A DNA stretch of 64,000 bases from positions 1-64,000 of the forward strand of contig LVLI01000121.1 of NCBI GenBank assembly GCA_001687465.1, read 5' to 3'. Made by a program: the position numbers and the translations under genes. Of the stretch, positions 32,619 through 44,623 are shown piece by piece. Within the stretch, counting starts at the first letter, position 1. The number at the start of each line of letters is the position of its first letter. The notes beneath the pieces were generated by a model. That model saw only the letters and a list, made by a program, of their open reading frames with translations. It was not told the origin of the DNA and searched no databases. This DNA comes from Halocafeteria seosinensis. Lineage: Eukaryota; Sar; Bigyra; Bicosoecida.

Positions 32619-34955
32619 TCATGAGGCGAGTTTACTGCACTGGACTTTATGCTCCTTAGCAATTGTGCTCGAATCTTCTATAAACGGCTTGACTCGATTA
32701 CCTTGGTCATCCACCCCAATAACCGTGCGCTCGACCCAATCGTTCACAAACACGTTGTTCGGGTCTTTCCAGAGTCTTAAGCGTTTGAATTGCCTCCATT
32801 GCGGGTACGCACGCGACAAATCAGTCTCCGTGAATCTGAAATTCTTTGCCCAATGAGGCCGCCCTCCTAATGATGTCATCAATTCCTCAAACTCATCAAA
32901 ATACTCTCTGTAATTGACCACAGCACCATAAGGCCTGTACATGATAATGCCGATGAACGCGCTCACACGTCCATAAGATGGCGAAATCCAGATATCATCC
33001 TGATCTACGAAGCGTACCTGGGCCCATAATTGTCAGAATTTACGCGTAGTAAGGCAGCGCGGTAACCATACATGTGCAAAATTTTGCTTACTTCGACCGG
33101 AAAATGTACACGGTACTTCTTGCGGTCAATAACAGATCTCAGCTTTCTTAAGGCCTCACACACATTTTCAACGGGAATGGACCACTCATCAACATGTCTG
33201 AAGACGCAGAATACCACACAGCCCCTCTGATAGGACTCTTCGTACAATTCAATAGATTTTCCGAGGAACTCACTGTTTGAACAAGCAATTAAAGTTAAAC
33301 TGTTGATCGCTCCGACCGACGCTGCTTCGTTCCCAAGAAAACAGCACGCGTCTCCATGTCTTGTTCACCCACGGTATAATGAACGGGATGTACAGGCCTG
33401 TACAAGTTGCGAAGACAATCTAAGGGACATCTTATTAATATACATTCCAGTAATGTCAATCCTTACCTATCCACAACATGAACTGAAAGAGGTGAAAGCC
33501 GAAAACAGTAAAAACCAACCACGAAAACCATTCGTAAATCCATTTCTGAAACCGAGAGAGTAAGCGGTCTGAGCTAGTCCTGTTGACGTAAGGTTTAGTT
33601 CGGTAGCCTCTCCATTCCCACGCGTAGTCTGCAAACGTCATAAAGAAACTCGAGAATTGTCTCTGGGTGGTAGAGTGGCACTGCTGCATGCTCGTACCTG
33701 TGTGAGGGAACCAAAAGAATCTATAGTGGTCGGCTGAGGCCATTCTGTCGTCCAAAGAGTTAAGCACGTCTTCTAGCTTCGCTGGGGATTCATAGGCACA
33801 TATATCGAACGCCGGACAACACTTAAGTTCCACCTTCGTGATGACTCCCATCACGCCGATACCGCACAGCGCAGCCTTGAATAATTCTGCGTGGTAGCAA
33901 ACGGGAGATGCTTCAAGATTTGCGGGCCCTTTCAAAACCCCCAACGTGTACGTTACCTACCTGTGTTCTTTTCATTCGACGCCGTCGTTATTTTGCCATT
34001 GCCTAAGACTAACTCAAGCTTGGTGACGCACGTAGCCATAATACCGAAGTGGATTCCGGTACCGTGGGTTCCTGTGGCAAGGGCTCCCGCCAGTGACTGG
34101 TCACTGATGGATCCTAAATTTTGCACAGCAAGTCCGTGGTAGTGCACCGCCTCATGCAGGTCCTTTAAGGTAATGCCGGCTTCTACCTGCATTATCAGCA
34201 CAACTTTGAAATTGTCTACGGAAAGTTGGAAGAAACTTAACAAACATGAGGAACCTTACCTCCACAGTGCATGCTCTCGTATCCACCGCAACGATCCGAT
34301 TCATCCGCGATAGAGATATTACGACATCGGATGACATGGCACTGTCATTAGGTGAATGCCCAGCACCAATCACTCGAATTGTCTGCTGCCTACTTCTGTC
34401 TCCAGATCTTCCTCCAAGGTTTTGGTTGACTAGAATCGCTTGTTTCACGATCCTCTGAATTTCAGCCACGGAAGACGGCCGGTAGAACTTGGATGGAGAG
34501 CATTCATGTGTTAACGCCCATGTTTTCACTTGTGTATGTTCATAACAGGAAGCTCCCGTTTCCTTCTCCACTTTACATGAACTCTTGGAATTCTCAAATT
34601 CCAAAGGCTGCTGCCTGTCATAGTATTCCCTTTCAGCCTCCGTGAACACATGCTCGCGTGCTATATCTCCAACGGAATCATCGTAGAGGGGACCGTGAGG
34701 GGTATTAATATCGTCCATATCCTGAGAAGAGGTAGCTTCCAATTCCAATTCCTCGTCTGTCATTTTGGGTTCCACATCCGGTTCTTCCATCGCTCTCTGT
34801 TGTTCTCCGTGAACCCTCCTGCTATAGGAAGCTGGTGTGGAGGAAACTCTCCCTTTAAGCGCCGTGGGCGGTGGTGGGGCCTCCGTATCCAATTTAAATG
34901 GCCATGAGAACAGGGACATTATCCGAGAGGAATTCTTTTCCTCAGAGGAAGTCAT
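32619..34955 (-). CDS. FAD-dependent sugar-1,4-lactone oxidase (L-gulonolactone/D-arabinonolactone oxidase family)
   Basis: Six minus-strand exons: 34955-34260, 34186-33961, 33886-33467, 33397-33274, 33197-33092 and 33017-32619; introns 69-76 bp; 656 aa. The FAD-binding half has KFYRPSSVAEIQRIV, RVIGAGHSPND (the His near residue 200 is where this family binds flavin covalently), VEAGITLKDLHE, GALATGTHGTG, and across a splice NTELFKAALCGIGVMGVITK. The ALO half has FNFNCLFKQHVDEWSIP, VHFPVEVRF, WISPSYGR, GGRPHWAK and DPNNVFVNDW. These enzymes make ascorbate or analogues by oxidising aldonolactones at mitochondrial or ER membranes; the hydrophobic stretch WLVFTVFGFHLFQFMLWIG fits membrane association. 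About 150 extra N-terminal residues are acidic and low-complexity. A C-terminal extension follows the catalytic core. Exact substrate cannot be told from sequence. Confidence 0.9.
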
Positions 34956-35360
34956 TCTCTTCTCCTCGTTCTACTGTATAATATATGGCACTCTGTTCGT
35001 CCACTGGTATTGCTTTGTATGTGTATACAGGACGCTCTTACGCAAGAACGATAGAGATATGGATGGATGGATGATGTGGAGCTATTGATCAGCCATAAAG
35101 GAGAATTGGGAACTCTTTATTCATTCATTAATATCATCCACAAACGCTGATCACGGCCACAGTTATTGAGTATCCTGGTATATACCGGGTATTCGATTGC
35201 TCTCCTCTTCACAACCTCATTCACATGTCAGATGTGAATTGAATTCTATGGAGAAAACAACAACACGTGTCTACAGGAACTTCTCTGTGTTGGCTATCTC
35301 TATCACTTCTAGCCACGATATTATGCACTATGAATAGTATACCCCCTCCCCGCGGTCATT
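34956..35360. other. 405-bp divergent intergenic region
   Basis: It lies between the ATGs of the lactone oxidase (minus) and acetyl-CoA transporter (plus) and should contain both promoters. It is A/T-rich with no open frame or recognisable element. Confidence 0.5.
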
Positions 35361-37598
35361 ATGTCCCTGAACATTCGTAGGTCCGAATATCGTACAGGAT
35401 ATCTCATTAATAAGAGCCCTTCGCTCCAGGACCAAGAAACGCGTCATTATACACCTCCTTCCAGAGGCGATTCAGACCATACAGACGGGGAGTACGATAC
35501 ACTATCTTCAGGGTCTCTTAGTTGCTCTGACCAAGTCGTCGTGAATGGCGCATATAGGACACCGGAAACAGAGAAATCGGCCTCGAGGAATTTAAGAAGC
35601 CGAAAGAGTTCTCGACGCAACAATAAGAGCTCTATACACGAAGAAGAAGGCGATAATAAGAGGCGTCGCAGTTCGTCCGTGTCTAAGAAAAGCCTTCCGA
35701 AAAACGGCGGCAAGCGTCGGGGTATGTCTGTCCCAAGAATGAGAACCACCCTGCAATCTTCGCGAAATGGAAGTGAAAATGGAGCTTCCCCCGCACATGA
35801 AGAGCCTTCCAAGGAGGAAGCTGAAGCAAATACAAGGCGAAAACCATCTTTGGAAGGAGAATACGGAAATTTGTTTATCCTGCTGGTGCTCTACATTTTA
35901 CAAGGAATCCCCATGGGGCTGGCCATGAGTGTTCCCCTCATGCTTAAGGAGAAAGGATTTGGCTTCACGGCCAAGGGACAATTCAGTATGGCTGGATGGC
36001 CATATGGAATGAAATTACTTTGGGCACCTATTGTAGATGCCATCTACAGTCCATCGATAGGAAGGAGAAAGTCATGGGTGATTCCCGTTCAGTTCTTGAC
36101 CGGGGTGATGATGATATGGTTGGGATCCGAGATTGATTCCCAATTTGCGCCGGATAGTCGACCCAACGTGACCTACTTAGCTTCCATCTTTTTTATACTT
36201 TACTTTCTAGTGGCAACGCAAGATATTGCTGTAGACGGATGGGCACTTACTATGTTAAGACCGGAGAACGTCGGTTACGCCTCGACGTGCAACTCTGTCG
36301 GTCAACAGATTGGGTTTCTCACATCATACGCGCTGTTCATGGCATTCAATTCTCCTGACTTTTGCAACCGGTGGTTACGAACAGAAGAGACAAAGTCGAA
36401 TGAAGGAGTCATTAGTATGGGGCAGTTCATGTATTTTTGGGGAATTGTCTTCATTCTTGCTACAACTATAATTGGAATAATCAAAAAGGAGGATTCTCAG
36501 GGTAGTACTAAAATGGGAGCAGACAACTACAGATCACCTGAGCAGTCCAGTTCACAGGAACTGCTAGCCGGCGGATGCTCTGAACCCGTACAAAACATAA
36601 GAACTGCTTATGCTCGTATAATACAAGTTGTGACGCTTCCACATGTTTTAATACTAATGCTTGTCTTGGTGACATGCCGCTTTCCTTTTGCCGGCATTGA
36701 TGGAGGCTTTGACCTAGAGCTCATGGAAAAAGGCATTCCAAGTAAGTTGGCTTGATGTTGAGTATGAAAAAACCCATGTATCGAATTAAGCTTGGACTTA
36801 ACATAACTATGTGCAGAGGATCAAATTGCCATGCTGGGAGTTACTATTATTACGCCATTAGAACTGTTGACTACAACCTTCGTCAGCAGGCTCACTTCTG
36901 GCCCTAAGCCGCTGTCCGTCTTCTTATACACCTTTCCAGTACGCATAGCCCTTGGCTTCATAATTATATTTGTCCTGGAGAGTGCTGATTTTAGTGATAG
37001 CGCAAAGCCTCCATTTTGGTTCTACGTATTCGCGCTGAGCGTCTTTGGACTGTACCGATGCTGTGCCAACGTGATGTTTGTGGCCCAGATGGCGTTTTTC
37101 AATCGGGTATCGGATCCGAGCATTGGAGGAACGTACATGACTTTGCTCAACACGTTGTCTAATATTGGAGGGATGTGGGCGGTACCGTTAGTACTCCGAA
37201 CCATGGACTCTATTGAAACTCATAATTGCCAGATGCCTGGAGATAACTCGCAGTATACGTCCCTACAGGGTGCGTCATGCGAAGACCCTGCCGATCGCCA
37301 GCGTTGTGTGTCAACAGGGGGTTCCTGTGTCGAAGTAGCAGATGGGTTTATCCCCATGGTGCTAGTGACTCTAGCCACCGGTTGCATATGGTGGATTGTA
37401 ATGCGCAGAAAGGTGCTTTCTTTGGAAACCACCCCCGTAGACGACTGGCGAGTTGGAAACTTTGACAACTTGCCGCGATGGGCTCGTTGGCTCATTCGTG
37501 GACAGGATAAAGAACGAGAGCAGCAGGAGCGGGATACTCGTGTAGGTGCTTCAAAGAAAACTGATCGGCATGCCCGATCTACAAATGTTGAGCCTTAG
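35361..37598 (+). CDS. SLC33A1: Acetyl-CoA transporter, SLC33A1 (AT-1) family
   Basis: Two exons, 35361-36741 and 36817-37598, with a 75-bp intron; 720 aa. The first 165 residues are a hydrophilic Ser/Arg/Lys-rich cytosolic tail, longer than in animals. The transporter core has about 11-12 hydrophobic helices and the family words YILQGIPMGLAMSVPL, PYGMKLLWAPIVDAIY, GRRKSWVIPVQ, ATQDIAVDGWALTML, VGYASTCNSVGQQIG, SPDFCNRWLR and GTYMTLLNTLSNIGG. A Cys-rich lumenal loop (CEDPADRQRC, GGSCVEV) precedes the last helix, as in the family. SLC33A1 moves acetyl-CoA from cytosol into the ER/Golgi lumen for protein and glycan acetylation. The C-terminal tail is basic and charged. Start chosen as the first ATG with a continuous hydrophilic tail; a later start is possible. 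Confidence 0.93.
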
Positions 37599-37837
37599 GA
37601 GGTTAGTTTCTGTGTGTGCGTTGAAACCACAATCCAAGCAAGGAACACCCCCGTCAGCGTTGGTTGGTGTCTGTGAACGTGGCTCGAGGATGATACAAGC
37701 CAGTACCAGGTACACGCCTGGCTAGTATTATCGTTAGAATGAATGTCTGGTAGTCGTAAGATGTGTCAGAAATATAACCAATAGTGATAGTTTACATCGT
37801 GAACAGTATATGGTTGGTACAAGCGTAGAGCACAAAA

Positions 37838-39308
37838 ATGTCGTCCCCCTCTGAAACATCAGTCGCTCCATTGAGCTGTGAGAAGCGCTGTTTAAGCATA
37901 CAGTCGCACGGTATGTACGGCAAGGTGCTTCCCTGTTTCTGTTCGTGAAATTTGACGATTATGCTGCAGTTGTATTCGGCTACGTGGGCAACAAATGCGC
38001 GGTCTTCCCCCTGCAACTTCACGGATTCGACGTCAGCTACATTAACTCAGTGCAGTTCTCCAACCACACCAAATACGACCAAGGAATCCGCGGTCAAGTG
38101 AGTTCAACTGACCCTTGCACACTGCCGCCGTGTGCACTTGTTGTACTCGAATGATCAACAGGTTATGAACGGCGAGGAACTCGAGGGTCTCGTGGAAGGT
38201 CTCAAAAACAACTCGTTGTTGAGATTCCAGTACCTTTTAACTGGTAAGACAACACCACTACACTACAGAGTTCCAAGACCAAGATGATCCCTTGGATTGC
38301 TTACAGGTTACATTGGATCGTCATCGTTCTTGGAATCTGTCATGCACGTGGTCAAGGAAGCCAAAGCCCAAAACCCTGACCTATGTTATGGTGCGTCGAA
38401 CGTACTGATAGATGCGTTCTTTGCATTTTTATTATTTTTTTTTTTCGTTTGCATCACACTTATTATTGTTGTTAAATGCAGTATGCGACCCTGTTTTAGG
38501 AGATGAGGGTCGGCTCTATGTTCCCAAGGAGCTAGTGGAGATATGTAAGATGCTGACCCTACGGTACAGCCTATAGAAGCAACATGATTTTCTACGATGT
38601 GCCTGTTTGTGCAGACAAAACCCGTGTGCTTCCGGTGGTAACCATACTAACCCCAAACCAGTTTGAAGCCCAGTGAGTCGCGTAAACACTTATCAGCGTT
38701 TTTCCATCGCGCTATGGACCTGCTTTCTCTCACTCTCTTGGCAGGCTACTTACTGACATGGAAATAGTGGATCTAAAATCTGCCCATGCTGTGTGCAATA
38801 AACTACACTCACTTGGCGTAGAGACTGTAGTCATCACGTCGACGGACCTCCCGCGAGGCCAGGACGAATCGATGTTAGTCATATTGAGTACTCCTTGGAA
38901 GTATGTTCGAGATGACCTAGCCAAATATCCGGACGTGAAAAAGGAAGGGAAGTACGCAAGGTAAGCTATGTGTTATGCGCGTATAGCATCGCTTTCTGAT
39001 GTCTAAAATATGCTCGTTGCCTCAGGTGCCACATTCGGATCCCAAAGCTCCATGCCGCTTTCACGGGCACAGGGGACTTGGTTGCTGCCTCTATACTCTT
39101 ATGGACTCACCAGCATCCCAACAGTTATGCAACTGCTCTTAGCAAGACAATGAGTACATTGCAAAAAGTTTGCCAAAGAACATTAGCAACGGATGAGAGG
39201 ATCAAAGGACCCATGAGCGAACTTCAGCTAATCCAGAGCAAAGACGTTATAGAGAATCCAGAGGTCCCTGAAGAGTTGAAACCAATTTTTTCGTCAGAAG
39301 AATACTAA
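37838..39308 (+). CDS. PDXK: Pyridoxal kinase
   Basis: Eight short exons: 37838-37910, 37970-38097, 38162-38243, 38307-38390, 38482-38544, 38615-38672, 38745-38960 and 39026-39308. The seven introns are 59-91 bp and all GT-AG. They join to a 328-aa protein, close to the usual 310 or so. Landmarks: [20 protein letters not shown] at the N-terminus, FSNHTKY (substrate loop), [42 protein letters not shown] and, near the C-terminus, [12 protein letters not shown] with the catalytic Asp of the GTGD motif. It phosphorylates pyridoxal, pyridoxine and pyridoxamine with ATP to supply PLP in the cytosol. The last 30 residues (about [18 protein letters not shown]) are an acidic tail. A possible small antisense gene ends inside the last codons. 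Confidence 0.95.
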
Positions 39309-39500
39309 CACAATATATTTTCTCCATCCATTTGAGCTGCTTTGCTTGACTTCAAATTTTGTTGAACAAATGGATTCCGCATCCAGGCGACCTGAGGCAA
39401 GTGCGCGCAAAATGAGTGATCCGTTGCGTCCAGTTTCCAGTTCTAATGGCTCCCATGCAAGGTCATACAGACAGTTTTGGTCCACGATAGCAGTTTGCAT
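39294..39500 (-). CDS. Possible small unrecognised gene antisense to the PDXK 3' end
   Basis: A 68-codon frame starting MQTAIVDQNCLYDLAWEPLE with mixed, protein-like composition and no low-complexity runs. Its stop overlaps the last few codons of the pyridoxal kinase gene on the other strand. No domain is recognised. It may be a short gene or a chance frame. The rest of 39309-39617 holds only the 3' end of PDXK and the promoter of the polyproline gene. Confidence 0.25.
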   Translation of the reverse strand: MQTAIVDQNCLYDLAWEPLELETGRNGSLILRALASGRLDAESICSTKFEVKQSSSNGWRKYIVLVFF

Positions 39501-39617
39501 GTTAGTCTTCTAGTTATTCGTCTAGGAAAAGAAAGAAAACGTAAATAAATCAGAGAGACAGAGCTTGGAAAGCCCTTGGTGGGTGAAGTTGACCAGCCAC
39601 AAAGAAGGGACAAAAGG

Positions 39618-42600
39618 ATGCCATTACCACCACCACCCCCGTCAAATAAAGGTTAGTGTTTGCAAATAAGAGATAAACGGAGTTGAGCTTTCTGAAATCT
39701 ACCTTGCTTACATTGCAGGTGGCACGTTGCCAAAGCCTCCCGCCAATGTTCCACTTCCCCCAGGAAAACCAGGTTCATCATCACTAACCAAAGGAGCTGG
39801 TCTATCCCCACCGCCACCACGAAGCAACACTGGAATACCGACACCACCGAGTAGCAGCAATCGTCTTCCGTCTGGAAGTAAACCTGTACTTCCACCACCG
39901 CCAAGTTCGCCAGGAAAGCTACCTGCACCACCAAACAAGGATAACAGTGGCACCCCAAAAAGATCAACGTTGCCAGCCCCACCACCTGCCACAGCGCAAC
40001 AAGCAGGGAATAGAGGCCTGCCAAAACCACCGCTTCCAAGTAGTCCGCCAACCCACTCGTCCCAGGCAAAGTTGCCCCCTCCGCCAGGGTCTCCAAAAAC
40101 TAACAATCTGCCACCCCCACCTTCTCAGAAAGGGAACACGGCACCTCTTCCAACTCCTCCAGGGGTTGGCACTCAGGAGAAGTCCAACTCGAAAAACCTT
40201 CCGAGGCCACCATCAACGCGTGTGCTCTCCGCAGGTTCAAGAAGTCATGCCTCACTTCCCCCTCCACCACAATCCCCAGGCAACGCTGTTCCAAAGCCAC
40301 CTCAGCTACCGTTACCTCCGAGCGATGTAAAGCCCTCAGAAACAAAACCAAGCGCAGGTTCACCCATACCCCCACCACCTCCAGGCAAGTCTCCAAGTGC
40401 ATCTGGTCTCCCACCGCCACCCAGTAGTCAACCGGCTAAGCAGTCCCGTGCGTCAATGCCTCCGCCCCCACCATCAGGGAAGACATCAACCAATAGCCCG
40501 ACTTCTCTCCCACCACCACCTTCTTCTGCAAATCCCCAACTTCGTAAGCAAAACAGTCGCAAATCATTGCCACCTCCCCCGGCGGCAGGTAAAACACCAA
40601 CCTCTCCCAAGAATGGTGCTTCGCTTCCACCACCACCGGCACCAGGAGATACCCAACTGGCTACACAGAGTTCTCGTGATTCAACACCACCACCACCACC
40701 TCAGTCTGGAAATAATCAACTTAGTAAGCAAAACAGTCGCACTTCATTACCACCTCCTTCAGCAGCAGATAAAACTGCGACATCTTCGAAAGGCGGAGCT
40801 TCGCTTCAGTCGGCTACGCAGAGCGCTCGTGAATCGACACCACCACCACCACCATTTTCCGGATCACCGAAGCCGGCCGGGGACTCACCTTTGCCTCCTC
40901 CTCCCCCACCTACTACTGAAACAGATCAAGCTACACCTTCCATTCCGCCACCGCCCGTTAGACAGCCCAAACCTACGGAAGAAAATCAAGGCGCGTCCCC
41001 ATTACCGCCTCCACCTCCAACCAAAGAGTCGAGAGCAAACGACGATTCACCCGCACTTCCGCCTCCTCCCCCTTCTTCCACCGGCAATCCCAGGAAGAGG
41101 CTAGGAGAATCGTTACCACCTCCTGCTTCGAAATACCATGGCAAAGAATCTACCACGCCTCCAGCTTTGGGAGAATCAACGGAAGTGGGTGAATCCGCGA
41201 CTCCTGTCAGAAATGTCCCGAGCACTGAGGCAACTGACGCTGCTTCTACGGATGCACAGTCTTCAAAGGATGAACCATCGCAGAAACCTGCCTCTGAGTC
41301 GCTTCCGCCACCTGTATCAGCGGCTGGAGAAACAAAGCCTTCTACCATTGCGCCAGCGACGTCAATCTCTGTTACTACTGCAGGGTCAACTACAATCACT
41401 TCCTCCGCCGTATCATCGTCTTCTAACGACAGTGCGGTGGTGACAACAACAACAACTGCAGCTATGTTCACGGATGGAAAGAACAAAGGCGAGGATAAAG
41501 AGGAAGAAACCGCTCCTGTAGTGTCTGTAACATCATCTGATGCAACATCTAAAGTAGACTTGGTGACAACTACAACTACCGTTAGCAACACTTCTCCTGC
41601 CCCAACAGAAGCAAGGGATGCAGGATCATCCGTAGCAAAGGACAAGTCTCCAGAGGTGACAATAAAGAGTGCGGCGACTACATCTTTAAATCAAACGAAA
41701 GATTCCAAGGGTGACAACACTACTGCGGGAGGAAATCGCCCTAAAGAAAGTGCTGTTGCTTCCCCAAAACCTCAGGTCTCAACCTCGACTACGACAGCTC
41801 GAGACAAGCAAGATGAAGGCAAAACACGTGGTAGCACATCATCCGCAACAGGGAAAAAAGAGAAATCAACGTCACAGTCCGCGAGCGAAACCAAGATTGT
41901 CACCGCCACAGCCAGTAAAACAACTGCCGAAACGTCCAGCACGAAAAATTTGCACACTTCACGGGCAATGGCTGCTGCATTGACGAGGAGCTCTGCAATT
42001 CAGTCCTCGATTGAGCCTGATCGCACCCCGTTCCATACTTCTGCCTCTTCCGGATCAGGAAATGGCTCAACTTCTATTCCATCCAGCAGCAGCAAATCAT
42101 CAGTTACCACAGGAGACTCAGTGCCCACACCATCTACTACAGTAGCGACTACAACAGTCCAAACAGCTAATAAAACAGACGAGGTAAAGTCTCACGGAAG
42201 CGGTAAGTTCAGGAAACAATTGGTTCATAATGGGCTAACAGGATCGACGATCTATTTTCTATTGCAGGTAGTAAGAGCACCCCCCCGGGGATTAACCTTA
42301 ACCAAGGTCCTGAACAATCAAGCGAAGTCAGCCCCAAACTGGCTACAACAGGACCAGCCACCAGGTACCCAGTAAGCCCACTTCAGGAGTTTGCTCTTAA
42401 GCGTACGTATGCATTTCGTGCATCGCATTCTTACCTAAATTGACTATGCTGAGTGGCGTTCTTCCGTCTAGCAGGTATGACAGATACTGAGGGACCTTCC
42501 CAAGGATTACCAGGTGCACCACCGCCTCCGTCCGTTAACTGGAACCAAGGAGTATACAAGATGCCTGATCTTCCGCAGCCCCCGGGATTCTTTAGCCCAT

Positions 42601-44453
42601 TGGTCCACAGAAACCAAGCACTGCATCCACCAGAGGATCCTACTCAGAAAATTAAACAATTGGCCCAAAACCTTGCTAAGAACCACGTGGAAATTAACAG
42701 AGAAGTCTCGAACGCTCGAAAAGCAATTGAACAACTTGGTAGCGAAAGCGACTACCAGAAGTGGCTGATGGATATGCAGTTAAGACGAGGATACAACGAT
42801 CTTACAAGGACTCTTCAAGAAACCGAGTTCGCTAAGCAAGAGTTCGAACTAATGTCAAAGAGGCATTACGAAGAGTTACAACGCGTTGCACAACGAAACA
42901 ACATTCCAATGACGAAAGAATTGCAGGATCAGCAACAACGTGCGGAAGAAACGATAGCAGAGTTTGAGAACGAGATGGAGAAGCTTATCAACGAAATCAA
43001 CCAATTTGGGGAGCAATACGAAGAATGGGACAAGGATGCTCACTCGTTTGGGATGGCAGCGAAAAGTTCCGTGGCGCAAGGGACCTTGGAAGACACAGTA
43101 AATAACAATCATGAAGACATGGTTGGACGTCGTAGTACTGCGAGTGAGCAAAAACCTCACGCTAACGAAGGCTTTACCAGTGAGCAGACAGAAACTCCCC
43201 GAGAATACCATTATAGAAGTATGGACAGGAACTCACACAGTCGGAAAGATACTTCAGAAAGCATTGTGAGTAGCGACAGTATCCACGACAGAGACCATCT
43301 AAATAAGCAAGAAAGCAACTCCCCGGTTACGATCGAAATCGACGGTGAGCAGTATGATGAAGACTACATCAGAAAAGAATTGGAGGCGTTAAGTCCGAAA
43401 TCGCCGGCTCATCCTACTGCCAGGGATATATTGCGAAGCTTACACCTGGGCGATACCCTTAGTGTGAAATTAGATCCTTATACATTCAAAGCAATAGAGG
43501 AGAACTCCCCCAAACCGAAAGCGAAAAGGCCGCCAGTTCAGCGCCAGCAAAGGTCAACAGTACAAATAAAAGCTACACAACAGGCTGAACAGTTACGCTA
43601 CTTGCGTTCTTTGGAAGAGTTACAGTCATTGGTCGATGGCCAGGCTCTCTTAGATCTACAAATTTATGCAGAAGACCAAGGCGTAAAACTACCACAAATT
43701 CTCATTGACTCTCTGGAAATGGTGCGCAAGATGTCTCAGCAGGTGATCCCAAGATTAGACTTGGACCAGAAAAAATTTGTCATTTATCCAGATGAGGATA
43801 CGCTTCTCCATCCAGAAGGTCTGTTGAAAGCGTTAGCATCACTTGAAGAGTTACTTGACCAGGAAAGGAGACAAATATCTCAAAGACTCGATCGAGTAAA
43901 AGCATTTAAACCTGACACTCCTTCATCAAGTAGCAAGTTCGATAGATTACAACCAATGGCATACGGTCACCTCGTGGATCAAAAGAGTCATTGCATGCGG
44001 TCGAAGAACATATTTGACCAGCTATGCCACCACGTCAAGGCTTACATCGAAGATTTGAAGATGCTACTGACCGAGTCGGAAACATTTACTGTCGGTTTGT
44101 CCCTCAGGCAACGAAGACTCCAGTCTACTCGTACAAATGCGAAGAAACATGCAGGACTCACCGAGCCTTCGTCTTCGACCTCTCCAGCGAACGAAAAGAC
44201 GGCAGGCGACCAGGGCAGTCCATCCCAGCATGCCCAGCGAAGACAACAAGAAGAAGGCAAGCAGGGCAGCAGTAGAACGTCGTCACAATTTGCGAGCCCC
44301 AAAAAATCCCCGAATCGCTCCAAGCGGGACAAGAATTCTCCAAGAAAGCAAGCCAAGAAAAAGACATCCCCAAAGTACACAGCTTCTCGGGCTGATATTT
44401 GTAAGGACATACATGCATTTTGTCGTATCGAAGCTCTCAGCAAGTCCAGATAA
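39618..44453 (+). CDS. Very large polyproline and coiled-coil protein, possible actin-regulatory scaffold
   Basis: Exons 39618-39651, 39719-42202, 42268-42402 and 42475-44453; introns 67, 65 and 72 bp; 1,543 aa. Residues about 1-480 consist of dozens of Leu-Pro3-6 tracts spaced by Ser/Gly/Asn-rich linkers, like formin FH1 or WASP/VASP proline regions that bind profilin, SH3 or WW domains. Residues about 480-860 are Ser/Thr/Ala-rich and disordered. After the third splice, residues about 930-1080 form a coiled coil (IKQLAQNLAKNHVEINREV; FENEMEKLINEINQFGEQY), and residues about 1240-1430 are a second helical part (LRYLRSLEELQSLVDGQALL; LASLEELLDQERRQISQRLD). A basic tail ends the protein. No FH2, WH1, WH2 or EVH1 domain was seen, so it is not a standard formin or WASP. 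Cytoskeletal function is inferred from composition only. It contains an internal 180-bp tandem duplication. Confidence 0.8.
40546..40880 (+). repeat. 180-bp in-frame tandem duplication in the proline region
   Basis: The word aagcaaaacagtcgc occurs at 40546 and again at 40726, exactly 180 bp apart. The protein units match in order: KQNSRKSLPPPPAAGKTPTS and KQNSRTSLPPPSAADKTATS, then ATQSSRDSTPPPPP and ATQSARESTPPPPP. The second unit lacks a short Pro-rich piece. This is local tandem growth of the proline region. Confidence 0.8.
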
Positions 44454-44623
44454 TCCCAGCGATTTCGACTGCACATTTCCCTTCTTCCGCGCCGAAATAG
44501 ATTCAGTACGAACACGATGATAACGTAACAAAAAATCCAACTCAATAGACATGACACCGCATGCCAAACGAGCCCACTATCCCAGGGTGCTGTACAGAAC
44601 TAACGCGAACGAACACCTTGACA

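Noticed and set aside
38420-38460. T-rich run inside the PDXK gene, considered as a terminator or repeat
   Set aside because: It lies within a 91-bp intron and is explained as a polypyrimidine-rich intron interior.
40986-41645. 219-codon minus-strand frame rich in Val and Gly
   Set aside because: Complement of the Pro/Ser/Thr-rich coding sequence of the polyproline gene; the composition is a by-product.
39618-44453. Formin annotation for the polyproline protein
   Set aside because: The FH1-like region is present but no FH2 domain motif could be found in the remaining 1,060 residues.
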